A stretch of 64,000 nucleotides of DNA from Malania oleifera (GCF_029873635.1 NC_080419.1:70041823-70105822), one strand, 5' to 3'. Positions 34,846 through 45,351 are shown, counted from the stretch's first letter. A program made the numbers and translations. Notes: generated by a model from the letters alone, not told the origin.

Positions 34846-37321
34846 TGTGATGACCCAAAAATATATATACGATTAAAGCACAATAATAATAAAATAATAA
34901 AAATGGTCATTAAGTTAATATCAATACAGAAGTATTTTTTCTGTAGGATCCTTGATTCCATGTTTGATGTCTAAGAAAGACCTTGTCTAAGCGAGTGCTC
35001 AGAGACCATTGCGGCTCAGTCGCTCCCTGGAGGTCGGTCTGGTCAAAATGGAATTTTATAGGATAAACAGGATAGACACTGTTTGTACACGTAAATAAGT
35101 ATATATACATAAAATAGTATTTTGACAGACATAATTTGTAGAAATACATAATAAGATGATAATAATATAGGTATCATATGTGGGGCCCACAAGACTATGT
35201 GGGGTCCACATGAGTCTCGGAGTCACAAGACACTATTTATATACGTAAATAAGTACATAAAATAATGTTTTGACTGATATAATTTGTAGAAATATATGAT
35301 AAAATAATAATAATATAGGTATCCTATGCGGGGCCCACAAGACTGTGTGGGGCCCACATGAGCCCTGAAGCCGTATGGAGGTTTACACGAGTCTCAAAGT
35401 TATGTAGGATGCATAAAATCATATGAGAGTTATTCGAGTTACTTAGGATCCATTTGGGTCTCGAAGTTATGTGGGGCCCACAAGATCATGTGGGGTCCAC
35501 ATGAGTTTTCAAAATTCAAATTTAATTCATATTCAAAAAAATAAAATAAAGAAATACTAAAAATAGTTTAAAAGTAATAACAATGATAATAATAATAATG
35601 ATTAAGAAAAATAATGAAATAATAAAATAATTAATTAACTAATTAATTAATTAGGTAAGTAATTAATTAAAAATTTATTTAATGGGAATGGTGGCAAGCA
35701 CTCCCACATGACCTCCATCCCCATCCCATACCTTACCCATCCCTTGTCCATTCTTTAATTTAAAAAAAAAAATTATGATTTCACCCATCTCCCCACACTT
35801 TTATAAATTTCATTTCTTCCCCAAAATTTTCCTATAAATAGGAAGCTCTCAACCTTCATTTTTCACAACAATTTTTCCAAAGAAGAGAAGGATTAGTGAG
35901 TGAAAGAATTTGTGGTGGAGAGAGAATTTTGAGTAAGTTCTCACTCACCCACTCTTTCCGATTTCATTTCTTAAAAATAATTATTGTGTTCGTAGCACGC
36001 GGTAAAAAAGTAAGTAAATTTTGATCATGTTAGTTTTATTTATTTATTTAAAATTCATACTCGAGTTTATTTTATAAGTAAATTTCAATTATGTTAATTA
36101 GTTCCACAAAATTTTCATGAGTTTATTTTTACGCGTATTTAATTATACCAGTTCTATCTTTAATATACTTGCATCTATTTTTCGGTTAAGAAATGTTCTA
36201 ATCCCTTCGGGTAAATTTTCAGCATTTTTTTCTATTCAAAAATAAAATTGTATATATTTTTAACACAAAAATTGTGTGGCATGAGTTTATTTCTACGTTT
36301 CATTTTTTTATGAAAATATGAGTAAAGATGAGATTTTCACGATATTATTTTAAATTGCATAAATTATAATAAGATGATTTTAAAACCCCTTATGGCAACG
36401 AAAGTTCAAAGTTACAGATATTCGGTACCGCAACTTAAAGTTTATACGGATCAGAGTGCACCCACACTGTTTACAGAGTGGTTATTTATGTTAGTGGATT
36501 TCTCCTGAGTGCACACTTGGTTCCGGACCAGGACTTAATAAGGAAAATTTCACTTAAAGTTTACGTACGTTGATTTGGTTTGGTCGGTCAGCCAGCTAAG
36601 TCCAGTCTTCGGACCGCACAACCCAGTCATGGGGGTAAACATGACTTACGACAAACAGACCTAAGGGTGGTTTTTATAATATATGTTTATACATATTTAA
36701 TTACGTGTACAAAGATACTGATGATTTGAAGGAAAAGTGTAAATTTACGTGAAAATGATTATTCTGGTGCTTAAATGACGATCTAAGGAAAAGTATATGT
36801 ATGTTTATCATTAAATATTTTTACAGTTTTAAAGTTAAAAATTTAATTTAACAATTATAGTATAGGATTATAAAAATTTACTGTTGAAATTGATGACAAA
36901 AGTCTTATGCAGAAATTTTTAAATTTATATTTATTCTAAAAGCAGTCATGAAATTATAGTATTAAATATTGTTTTATGAAATTCTTTAAAAGCTCATTTT
37001 GGCCACACACTAATAATAATCTTATTTACTTACTGAGCGTCGTCTCACCCCAATTATATTTTATTTCAGATAACTCTGAAGGACATGTCGGAAATTAGGC
37101 TTAGCAAGCATGCGGGTGGGGATTAGAAAAATAAAGATTGATTAGAAATATTAGTATGGTTTTAGATATTTATGTTTGTATAATTTTTCTTCTTTTGAAA
37201 TAAATGATTGTAATATGGATAATTAGCGCTCTGATTTAATAAAAATTGAGTTTATTTGCTTCCGCTGTAAATCAGTAGTAAAAAGTTAATATCCCAGGCC
37301 CCTCGGGGTTGGGGTGTTACA
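34846..37321 (+). repeat. 5' LTR of the WOX-carrying element
   Basis: The LTR is 2476 bp. CCTATAAATAGG (35830-35841) is a likely core promoter box. ACTGAGCGTCGTCTCACCCC near 37033-37052 followed by a TTTATTTCAG tract is shared with other gypsy LTRs here. GGGGCCCACAAGAC blocks recur near 35181-35480. Confidence 0.95.
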
Positions 37322-37323
37322 TT

Positions 37324-37335
37324 TGGTATCAGAGC
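37324..37335 (+). other. Primer binding site, tRNA-Met(i)
   Basis: TGGTATCAGAGC lies two bases after the 5' LTR end, a perfect match to the complement of the tRNA 3' end. Confidence 0.95.
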
Positions 37336-37360
37336 ATAGATTATAGGTTCCGTAGACTTT

Positions 37361-37394
<34 letters not shown>

Positions 37395-37572
37395 ACGAGA
37401 GCATAGGATATAAGTTCTGCATACTCTAATATATAAATTTTACCAAAGCTTAGATATAAAACATGATTTGGGTAGGATTGGGTAGTTTAGAATATTTATT
37501 TTAGTTTGTTATATTATTATACGTTAATAATAGATTTATGATTTTAAAATAACATTTGATCATTATTTAAGA

Positions 37573-37638
37573 ATGGATCCTAAAGATAGTAGCATTAGAG
37601 GAAATGAGATTTACGTGAAGGCTCCCAAGGACAGGTAA
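37573..37638 (+). CDS. Short leader ORF, 21 codons
   Basis: The ATG opens MDPKDSSIRGNEIYVKAPK and stops after 21 codons. Gypsy gag proteins often begin MDP, so it may be a gag remnant. The stop overlaps a good 5' splice site (ACAG then GTAATA), so it could also be a leader exon. No homology was recognised beyond the first residues. Confidence 0.3.
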   Translation: MDPKDSSIRGNEIYVKAPKDR

Positions 37639-38472
37639 TAATTATAAATTCTCTAAGAAAAATAGTAGTATTATTGAAGACACGTTAATTAATTTAAATA
37701 TGTTATTTATGTTTGTAGAAACACGTACCCATATTGATGATTCATAATTAATTGTCAAATGCATTAATAATTTAAAATTTATATATATATAAATATAATA
37801 ATAATATCTGAGATTTAATTATTTTCACTGTTGTTATTTTCACTAAATGTATAAGAAATAACCTATTAGATCCTACTGAATTTAGAAGTGCTACACATAC
37901 AAATAAATATGAACAAACGGTCTATTATTAAATCTGAATTTACTCAAAATTTCTTTGCATGTATAAGTTGGATATGAATATGTATTTTTACATTACATAT
38001 TTAGTTATCAACAAAACATTCAAGCTTAATTTAGGAATATATAATTTGACAAAATCTTTAATTTTTATTTTGTATTACTATATAAGGAATTGAATATCAT
38101 TTAAATATTACTTATTATATTTAAATTCAAAAAAAAAAAAAAAAATCCCTTAGCATGTGCAAGTTAAATATGTATATCTATTTTTGTTTTTTTTTTCTAT
38201 TGCATATTCAATTTCCATCAAGTATCAAAGTTTGATTTAAGAGTACAAATTTTGACAAAATCTTAAATTTTGTATAAATTTATAAAAGTTAATACAACTT
38301 AAATTTTTCTATAAAAAAAAAAAAAAAAACTTTATATAGTAAAAATTTCATTAATGAAAGCAATATAAAAATTAACTAATTTCCTTCAAATAACTAACCA
38401 ATGTCAAATCATCAATCGGCCAAACATGCCCAACATATATTTGATATAATAATAATAATAATAATAATAATG

Positions 38473-38520
<48 letters not shown>

Positions 38521-38535
38521 GGTACTCTTGCAGTT
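37639..38535 (+). other. AT-rich interior of the WOX-carrying element
   Basis: Contains A runs (38129-38144, 38313-38329), a short (ATA)n at 38446-38470 and a (TA)n run at about 38475-38517. No gene is seen. Confidence 0.6.
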
Positions 38536-38698
38536 AAAAAAAAAAAAAAAAAGGCCTCATGGGTGGAAATCATCGGTTATAGCTCACTTACCCCCGAAGT
38601 AAGGCCAGGGCATGAGACCACTTGGGCGTAGTGGGGACTCGAACCCGTGATCACATGGATGCACGACCGGTTCCTTACCACTAGGCCACCCACCCAAG
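38536..38698 (-). mobile_element. tRNA-derived SINE-like element
   Basis: On the minus strand it begins GGGTGGGTGGCCTAGTGGT. It contains the A box TGGCCTAGTGGT (38688-38677) and, 30 bp on, the B box GGGTTCGAGTCCCC (38646-38633), the split RNA polymerase III promoter. A tRNA-unrelated body of about 80 bp follows and it ends in 17 T (38552-38536). It lacks a folding acceptor stem, so it is not a tRNA gene. A T-tail rather than an A-tail is known for some plant SINEs such as Au. No clear target duplication was found. Confidence 0.7.
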
Positions 38699-38784
38699 TA
38701 GTGACATAAGGATGAAATTAATTATAGTTAAAGCATTAATAAAGATGTAGAAACATAAAAAGAACCTTGAGTTTGCAAATTTTG

Positions 38785-39172
38785 CAATACATGTCACTCG
38801 CTCAATTTCCGCGACACATATCGCTCTCCCTCAATTTTTGAAAAAATGCGTCACTCGAGGCATGCGTCGCTTTCTCTCTCTCTCGATTTTTGTGACACAC
38901 ATCGTTCTCCCTCGATTTTTACAAAACGCGTCGTTTGTGACACTCGTCGCTATCTCGATTTTTGTGACACACATCGTTCTCCCTCGATTTATGCAAAACG
39001 TGTGCTCAATATCCGTGATACGCGTCGCTCTCTCTCGATTCTCACGACACATGTCGTTCTCCCTCGATTTGTGCAAAATGCGTTGCTCGATATCCGTGAC
39101 ACACGTCGCTCTCCCTCGATTCTCGCAGCACACGTCGCTCTCTCTCGATTTCCACAACACGCGGCCACTCTC
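38785..39172 (+). repeat. CpG-rich minisatellite upstream of the WOX ORF
   Basis: About eleven variants of a 25-35 bp unit built on CGTCGCTCTCCCTCGATTT alternate with ACAAAACGCG-type spacers, partly in a higher-order pair of about 80 bp. It ends directly before a TATA box. Its CG content stands out from the AT-rich surroundings. Open frames on both strands across it are repeat artefacts. Confidence 0.8.
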
Positions 39173-39181
39173 CTATAAAAA
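39173..39181 (+). promoter_or_regulatory. TATA box of the captured WOX gene
   Basis: CTATAAAAA lies 119 bp upstream of the ATG at 39300, in the setting CTCTCCTATAAAAAGGG, with a pyrimidine-rich leader after it. This would give the ORF its own RNA polymerase II promoter, separate from the LTR. It is inferred from position and sequence only. Confidence 0.55.
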
Positions 39182-39299
39182 GGGTCTATCCTTCTCAAAC
39201 TCTAAGCATCACAACTTTCTATCATCTTGAACAATCACATTTCGGTTTGCAGTGATTAGCTCTTCCCAACTTGTCTCTTAGTTGTCTCATTACTCGAAA

Positions 39300-39965
39300 A
39301 TGTTGCCAAATCACCCAACTCCCCAAGTTGCTGAGAGCAGCACTAGATCGTCGATTCAAAGATGGAAACCCAGTAAGCCACAGCTGGAGATTCTAGAGGA
39401 GGCCTTCCACAGCAGTCAAGGGGAACTCCCTTCCGTGGAGTGGACTATCTTGCTTGCAGCACAACTCCGACGGTATGGTCCAATCGAGTCGAGAAATATA
39501 CGCTTTTGGTTTGAGAACCGTAGGCGTAGGCGGAGATCAGTTGGAGAAGCCACTATCTCAACTACTGCCCCATCAATTCTCCATATTACCTCCTCCGCCA
39601 CTACCGACCTGAATAGTGCCCCTGCTATTCTTCCAACCCTCTTCCCTATCGAGAATATTCCGACTATGAAACTTACAACTAATATCACACCAATGAGCCA
39701 TATCCCTTACAATGGCAATATTACAGTCACCACACTAAGGATTTCGGATAATGCTGGCCTACTTCACCATTGCAAGGAAATCCGATGTGCATTGAGACTC
39801 ATATACGGGCCACCAATAACTCGGGAAGAGGGCAGCTCTTCCTCCTTCGCCGAACAAATGGGCGTTCTCTCCCTTTTTCCGACCCAAGCTGGTGACATTA
39901 TAAGATGTCAACTCTGCCAAGAAAGAACTCAGGCATTAGCAGTGACACCGCTCGTACTGCGATAG
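39300..39965 (+). CDS. WUSCHEL-related homeobox (WOX) protein, retrotransposon-borne, 221 aa
   Basis: The first ATG is at 39300. An in-frame TTG at 39282 is six codons upstream. Residues about 18-80 are a homeodomain of the enlarged WOX type: RWKPSKPQLEILEEAF (helix 1), SVEWTILLAAQLRRYGPIES (helix 2 and turn) and RNIRFWFENRRRRRR (helix 3). The near-invariant W70, F71, N73 and R74 are present. The residue usually Q before N is E, which is odd. VLSLFPT (189-195) fits the WUS-box pattern of the WUS clade. A second LFP occurs near 114-116. The frame is intact and has no intron, while plant WOX genes normally have introns in or near the homeobox, which suggests capture from spliced mRNA. WOX proteins are nuclear regulators of stem-cell and organ identity. 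Function of this copy is unproven. Confidence 0.75.
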   Translation: MLPNHPTPQVAESSTRSSIQRWKPSKPQLEILEEAFHSSQGELPSVEWTILLAAQLRRYGPIESRNIRFWFENRRRRRRSVGEATISTTAPSILHITSSATTDLNSAPAILPTLFPIENIPTMKLTTNITPMSHIPYNGNITVTTLRISDNAGLLHHCKEIRCALRLIYGPPITREEGSSSSFAEQMGVLSLFPTQAGDIIRCQLCQERTQALAVTPLVLR

Positions 39966-40269
39966 ATGTTGACATTGATCTAAGGCTCTAAAGGCCAGAT
40001 CTCGTATATTTTTAATTTATAGGACATGTATAATATATATACATATATATAATTATCCTTTTCTACATCTTCTGAATTTCTTTTCCATTTCAACCTCTAT
40101 TAGACCGACGATTCACACTTCAATTCCCAAAATAAAATACTTCGCTAAATTGACCCTCAATCTATTCTAAGTCTTAGTCAAATCGTTAATCAATGTACTC
40201 TTTTAAATAGCGCAACCAATTATACAGTACTCATTTTAAATTAGCAAATTTCGAGGACAAAATTTTTAT
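39966..40269 (+). other. 3' flank of the WOX ORF
   Basis: AT-rich, with an AAAATAAAATAC possible polyadenylation signal near 40130. It could be captured 3' UTR or element sequence. Confidence 0.4.
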
Positions 40270-40282
40270 AAGGAGGGGAGAA
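40270..40282 (+). other. Polypurine tract
   Basis: AAGGAGGGGAGAA directly precedes the 3' LTR and would prime second-strand synthesis. Confidence 0.9.
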
Positions 40283-42781
40283 TGTGATGACCCAAAAATA
40301 TATATACGATTAAAGCATAATAATAATAAAATAATAAAAATGGTCATTAAGTTAATATCAATACAGAAGTGTTTTTTCTGTAGGATCCTTGATTCCATGT
40401 TTGATGTCTAAGAAAGACTTTGTCTAAGCGAGTGCTCAGAAACCATTGCGGCTCAGTCGCTCCCTGGAGGTTGGCCTGGTCAAAATGGAATTTTATAGGA
40501 TAAACAGGATAGATACTATTTGTACACGTAAATAAGTATATATATACATAAAATAGTGTTTTGACAGACATAATTTGTAGAAATACATAATAAGATGATA
40601 ATAATATAGGTATCATATGTGGGGCCCACAAGACTATATGGGGTCCACATGAGTCCCGGAGCCACAAGACACTGTTTATATACGTAAATAAGTACATAAA
40701 ATAATGTTTTGACTGATATAATTTGTAGAAATATATGATAAAATAATAATAATATAGGTATCCTGTGCGGGGCCCACAAGACTGTGTGGGGCCCATATGA
40801 GCCCCGAAGCCGTATGAAGGTTTGCACGAGTCTCAAAGCTATGTAGAATGCATAAAATTATATGAGAGTTATTCGAGTTACTTAAGATCTATTTGGGTCT
40901 CGAAGTTGTGTGGGGCCCACAAGACCATGTGGGGCCCACATGAGTTTTCAAAATTTAAATTTAATTCATATTCAAAAAAATAAAATAAAGAAATACTAAA
41001 AATAGTTTAAAAGTAATAACAATGATAATAATAATGATAATAATGATTAATAAAAATAATGAAATAATAAAATAATTAATTAACTAATTGATTAATTAGG
41101 TAAGTAATTAATTAAGAATTTATTTAATGGGAATGGTGGTAAGCACTCCCACATGACCTCCATCTCCATCCCATACCTTACCCATCCCTTGTCCATTCTT
41201 TAATTTAAAAAAAAAAAATTATTATTTCACCCATCTCCTCACACTTTTATAAATTTCATTTCTTCCCCAAAATTTTCCTATAAATAGGAAGCTCTCAACC
41301 TTCATTTTTCACAACAATTTTTCCAAGGAAGAGAAGGATTAGTGAGTGAAAGAATTTGTGGTGGAGAGAGAATTTTGAGTAAGTTCTCACTCACCCACTC
41401 TTTCCGATCTCATTTCTTAAAAATAATTATTGTGTTCGTAGCACGCGGTAAAAAGGTAAGTAAATTTTGATTATGTTAGTTTTTTTTTTTTTATTTAAAA
41501 TTCATACTCTAGTTTATTTTATAAGTAAATTTCAATTATGTTAATTAGTTCCACAAAATTTTCATGAGTTTATTTTTACGCGTATTTAATTATACCAATT
41601 CTATCTTTAATATATTTGCATCTATTTTTGGGTTAAGAAATGTTCTAATCCCATCGGGTAAATTTTCAACATTTCTTTCTATTCAAAAATAAAATTATAT
41701 ATATTTTTAACACAAAAATTGTGTGGCATGAGTTTATTTCTACGTTTCATTTTTTTATGAAAATATGAGTAAAGATGAGATTTTCACGATATTATTTTAA
41801 ATTGCATAAATTATAATAAGATGATTTTAAAACCCCTTATGGCAACGAAAGTTCAAAGTTACAGATGCTCGGTACCGCAGCTTAAAGTTTATACGGATCA
41901 GAGTGCACCCATACTGTTTACAGAGTGGTTATTTATGTTAGTGGATTTCTCCTGAGTGCACACCTGGTTCCGGACCAGAACTTAATAAGGAAAATCTCAC
42001 TTAAAGTTTACGTACGTTGATTTAGTTTGGTCGGCCAGCCAGCTAAGTCCAGTCTTCGGACCGCACAACCCAGTCATGGGGGTAAACATGACTTACGGCA
42101 AACAGACCTAAGGGTGATTTTTATAATATATGTTTATACATATTTAATTACGTGTACAAAGTTACTGATGATTTGAAGGAAAAGTGTAAGTTTACGTGAA
42201 AAGGATTATTCTGGTGCTTAAATGACGATATAAGGAAAACATATAAGGAAAAGTATATGTATGTTTATCATTAAATATTTTTACAGTTTTAAAGTTAAAA
42301 ATTTAATTTAGCAGTTATAGTATAGGATTATAAAAATTTACTGTTGAAATTGATGACAAAAGTCTTATGTAGAAATTTTTAAATTTATATTTATTCTAAA
42401 AGCAGTCTTGAAGTTATAGTATTAAATATTGTTTTACGAAATTCTTTAAAAGCTCATTTTAGTCACACACTAATAATAATCTTATTTACTTACTGAGCGT
42501 CGTCTCACCCCAATCATATTTTATTTCAGATAACTCTGAAGGACATGTCGGAAATCAGGCTTAGCAAGCATGCGGGTGGGGATTAGAAAAATAAAGATTG
42601 ATTAGAAATATTAGTATGGTTTCAGATATTTATGTTTGTGTAATTTTTCTTCTTTTGAAAGAAATGATTGTAATATGGATAATTAGCGCTTTGATTTAAT
42701 AAAAATTGAGTTTATTTGCTTCCGCTGTAAATCAATAGTAAAAAGTTAATATCACAAGCCCCTTGGGGTTGGGGTGTTACA
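40283..42781 (+). repeat. 3' LTR of the WOX-carrying element
   Basis: The LTR is 2499 bp, near-identical to 34846-37321. Differences include a short duplication around 42231-42250 (ATAAGGAAAACAT) and scattered point changes. Confidence 0.95.
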
Positions 42782-42786
42782 GGCAT

Positions 42787-42869
42787 TTTTTTCGAGTTGA
42801 TCTTAGTGGGGCATTCTTGCCGCACTGCCATTCGTGGAGAAATCTTGCCAAACAGCTCTTTTGGTCTCA
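42787..42869. repeat. Remnant of the interrupted 27-bp array
   Basis: After the GGCAT duplication the sequence resumes with CATTCTTGCC units that match the array to the left of the insertion. Confidence 0.65.
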
Positions 42870-43165
42870 TAAGTGTTGCTTGTCAATTGGGCTGATTTTG
42901 CCTAATGAGTTGTGCTCATTTGTTGGGAAGTCTTATGGACTCACGAGAGTTGCTTGTTAGTTGGGCCGATTTTGCCTAATGAGTTGTGCTTATTTGTTGA
43001 GTAGTCTTCTGACCTCACGAGCGTTGCTCATCAATTTGACTAATTTTGCCTAATGAGATGTGCTCATTTTTTGGGTAGTCTTCTGGTCTCACGAGCATTG
43101 TTCGTCAATTGGGCTAATTTTCTTTTATCTAATGAGCTATGCTCATCTTTTGTGCTGAAATCGAG
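42870..43165. repeat. 74-bp tandem array, four copies
   Basis: A unit containing TTGGGCTGATTTTGCCTAAT and GAGTTGTGCTCATTTGTTG repeats at exactly 74-bp intervals (phase points 42877, 42951, 43025, 43099). It belongs to the gag-only element, between gag and the 27-bp array. Confidence 0.85.
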
Positions 43166-43429
43166 TAGCATGATAGAGAATCCACTTATAGATATGTGCA
43201 CAAAGTTTGATAATTTAATAAAGGTAATGTTCGAAGATATGACTAACAAAGGTGCAATTTTATGAACAATCTCTTTTATGGGCATGCTAGATTGGGTCAG
43301 AGCACCCTAGGGCATTGGTTTGTGAGACATTTAGGGGAGTGTAGGATTAGAACTTTGTATGTCCTAACCCCCTAGGGTTGCTCCGCAACTTGCTACTCTC
43401 TTGTTTCTTCCCTATTTTGGAGGCCTCCC

Positions 43430-44425
43430 CCGTATCCCTCGAGCTATTTCTTTTCAAATCAACTTGGTCTCTCCTTGTGTCCATTGCTTCTTGTAGATTG
43501 ATATACTTCTATGCTCGGGTCATTAGTTTTGCCATGTCGGTTGGAGGCCTTTTCCCTAGGGAGTACAAGAAGTCCCCAGGTTGGAGGGTCGTGGTTAGGG
43601 TTGCCAATACTACCCTATGATCCAAGTTGTGAATCTCTAAGGTAGTAGTGACAAAGTGATATATGGATTTTTTCAATGTTTCCCTTTCTCCTTGGACCAG
43701 GTTCAAAGATGAGCTGAGGTCTTTGCCATCTTGCGTTAGCTGATGAAGTGTCCGGAAAATTGTTGTTCCATCTCAGAGAATGATTTGATGGATCCGGGTT
43801 TTAGGGTTCAGTACCATGCCATGGCATTCCCTTTAAGGGTGGCAGCAAATGCATGAAACATGATAGCATTTGGTGTGCTAAAGGTATCCAGGTGATCAAC
43901 CAAGTCGGTTGAGCCTTCATACCTTTCTAAGGTAGGCATTTCGAACTTTCTTGGCAACAAGACCTCCATCACTTTTTTGATGAATGGTGGATCTAAAGAC
44001 TTCAACGAGGTCTCCTTGCAGGACGGGTTGGAACAAGCCTCCTTCATCATCTTTTCTATTTGGTCAATCTTTTTGATCCTCTCCTCCAGTTCGTTCGATC
44101 TTTGTTTATTGACTCCCATGCTATTCGTGTCCTCCACCTTTTTTGTGGGGTTGGTTTTTCCATTACTCTCCTTCAAGTCTTTCGCTTTCTCCTGTGAGTC
44201 AGGATCAACTAGCTGCTGGCAAGGGGCAAATTCTCCATGACTCATTTTCTATAAGAGCATGTTGAGCATGTCCTCCATCTTCTTCCAAGAGGCTTCCACT
44301 CTCCTTTGGAAGATAAGGAATTCCTCCCTTGTCACTCTCGAATGGTCTCTAGGTGCAAAATGAATGGATTGGGGTAATTGATTACCCGCTGCAAGGTTGG
44401 ACCTAGAATTGGAGGTTGTTGTCAT
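43430..44425 (-). pseudogene. gag of the TR-GAG element, interrupted
   Basis: The likely start is the ATG at 44425 (MTTTSNSRSNLAAG). An in-frame stop at 44246-44248 precedes the long open part (44245-43808), which reads FEMPTLERYEGSTDLVDHLD, then AFAATLKGNAMAWY, a typical Retrotrans_gag domain. After a stop the domain goes on in other frames: KPGSIKSFSEMEQQF, then HNLDHRVVLATL and KRPPTDMAKLMTRA. At least two stops and one frame slip make it non-functional as it stands. A charged stretch (NELEERIKKIDQIEKMMKEA) may be a coiled coil. Confidence 0.8.
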
Positions 44426-44486
44426 GATGCAGGGATTGAGAATTGAAAATTTAAAACCTCTTTGTTGGAATTGCTCTCTTAGGAGC

Positions 44487-44507
44487 ATTCCCACAGACAG
44501 TGCCAAT
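44487..44507 (-). other. Primer binding site of the gag-only element
   Basis: Right after the LTR end the minus strand reads TTGGCACTGTCTGTGGGAA, close to the TTGGCGCCGTCTGTGGGAA site common in plant gypsy elements of the Tat/Athila branch. It differs from the tRNA-Met site used by the nested element. Confidence 0.7.
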
Positions 44508-44935
44508 TGTTGCTGCCAAAAATGTCAATCTGACTTCCAGCAAGCTTTTTGATCCTGATCACCTGAAAAGGACAAAAAAAAAAAAAATCCCGCTTAGAGG
44601 ACCCGGGGTGTACTCTAGGAAATCTCTCTGATGCCTAAGTAAGGGAGTGCTTTAGAGAGGTTGTAAGCAATATTGAAATTAGGTTAGAATGAGATACCTT
44701 AGCCTATCTATAGTACCCTTTTTATATTGGTCAGGTTTAACCCTGGTAGATCTATCATTTATAGCGCTTGACATGGATTACTTTGATCATTATAGCGCGG
44801 GTGTGGATCACTCCGGTCAACAAATGGCTGACGTCAATGGCTCTAGTCCAGCAATTGACTTTGTAGGTGATTTCCCCCATTAATGCTGGACATATTCCTT
44901 CTCTTTAGGGTAGGTGATATATTTGAGGTATATCA
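44508..44935 (-). repeat. 5' LTR of the gag-only element
   Basis: Pairs with 33038-33460; the inner border is set by the primer site on its left. Confidence 0.9.
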
Positions 44936-45351
44936 GAACTAAAAAGTCGGTTAACCATTTTGATTTTTCGGTTTAGTTTCAGTTTGAAATTTTTTATTTT
45001 TTTAGCTATCAGTTCGATTTTGGTTCGGTCCATTCAATAACCATAATTAATCTAATTGAATTGATATACTATAAATATATTTTAAAAATATATATTAAAT
45101 ATAATATTATATAAAATTTCAATAATTGAAATTTTAAAAATGTGTTGATATAATATTCATGCCCATATTTTCATTTTTATGATTTTAAATTTATATGTTG
45201 ATTATTATGAAAGAAAAATATTATTTGTAGTGACTTTAAAATTTTAAATTATGTTTAACAGTTCAGTTTAGTTAACCAATGTATATTAGTTCAAAATTCG
45301 ATAAACCATTGGATACTAGTTCCCATCAAGGTATTCTAAATGAGCATAGAT
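44936..45351 (-). pseudogene. AT-rich flank and possible gypsy RNase H fragment
   Basis: 44941-45250 is AT-rich with GGTTAACC and CGGTTTAG words. At about 45270-45351 the minus strand can be read LEYLDGN, stop, YPMVYRILN, like the start of a gypsy RNase H (the DGxEYPIYYLSRxLN region). It would be continuous with the gypsy RT fragment at 54049 if the 45352-54043 element were removed. The match is short and partly out of frame. Confidence 0.4.

Larger units (their letters stand above)
34846..42781 (+). mobile_element. LTR retrotransposon without gag-pol carrying a WOX homeobox gene
   Basis: LTRs 34846-37321 and 40283-42781 both start TGTGATGACCC and end GGGGTGTTACA. GGCAT at 34841-34845 and 42782-42786 is an exact 5-bp target duplication. 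TGGTATCAGAGC (37324-37335) is a perfect initiator tRNA-Met primer site, and AAGGAGGGGAGAA (40270-40282) a polypurine tract. The 2.96-kb interior has no gag, protease, RT or integrase. It contains a SINE, a minisatellite, a TATA box and a 221-codon WOX reading frame. The LTRs look more than 95 percent identical, so the insertion is recent. It must have moved with enzymes of a related gypsy element, probably of the Tekay type by its LTR motif. Confidence 0.93.
33038..44935 (-). mobile_element. Gag-only gypsy element (TR-GAG type), split by a younger element
   Basis: LTRs at 33038-33460 and 44508-44935 start TGTTGCTGCC and end GGTATATCA in the plus-strand reading. Flanking bases AAACT (33033-33037) and GAACT (44936-44940) are a target duplication with one mismatch. 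Without the 7.9-kb nested insertion the element is about 4 kb. Its interior holds gag and two tandem arrays but no pol, so it must rely on another element's enzymes. The 5' end is on the right, as shown by the primer site and gag orientation. Confidence 0.85.

Noticed and set aside
38633-38690. tRNA gene on the minus strand
   Set aside because: A and B boxes are present but no acceptor stem pairs and the sequence runs on into a SINE body and T-tail.
38831-39230. Open frames on both strands across the CG-rich block
   Set aside because: They follow from a repeat unit lacking stop codons and have no family resemblance.
39282-39299. WOX start at 39282
   Set aside because: The codon there is TTG; the first ATG in frame is 39300. 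The same reasoning moves the gypsy gag start from 4749 (TTG) to the ATG at 4833.
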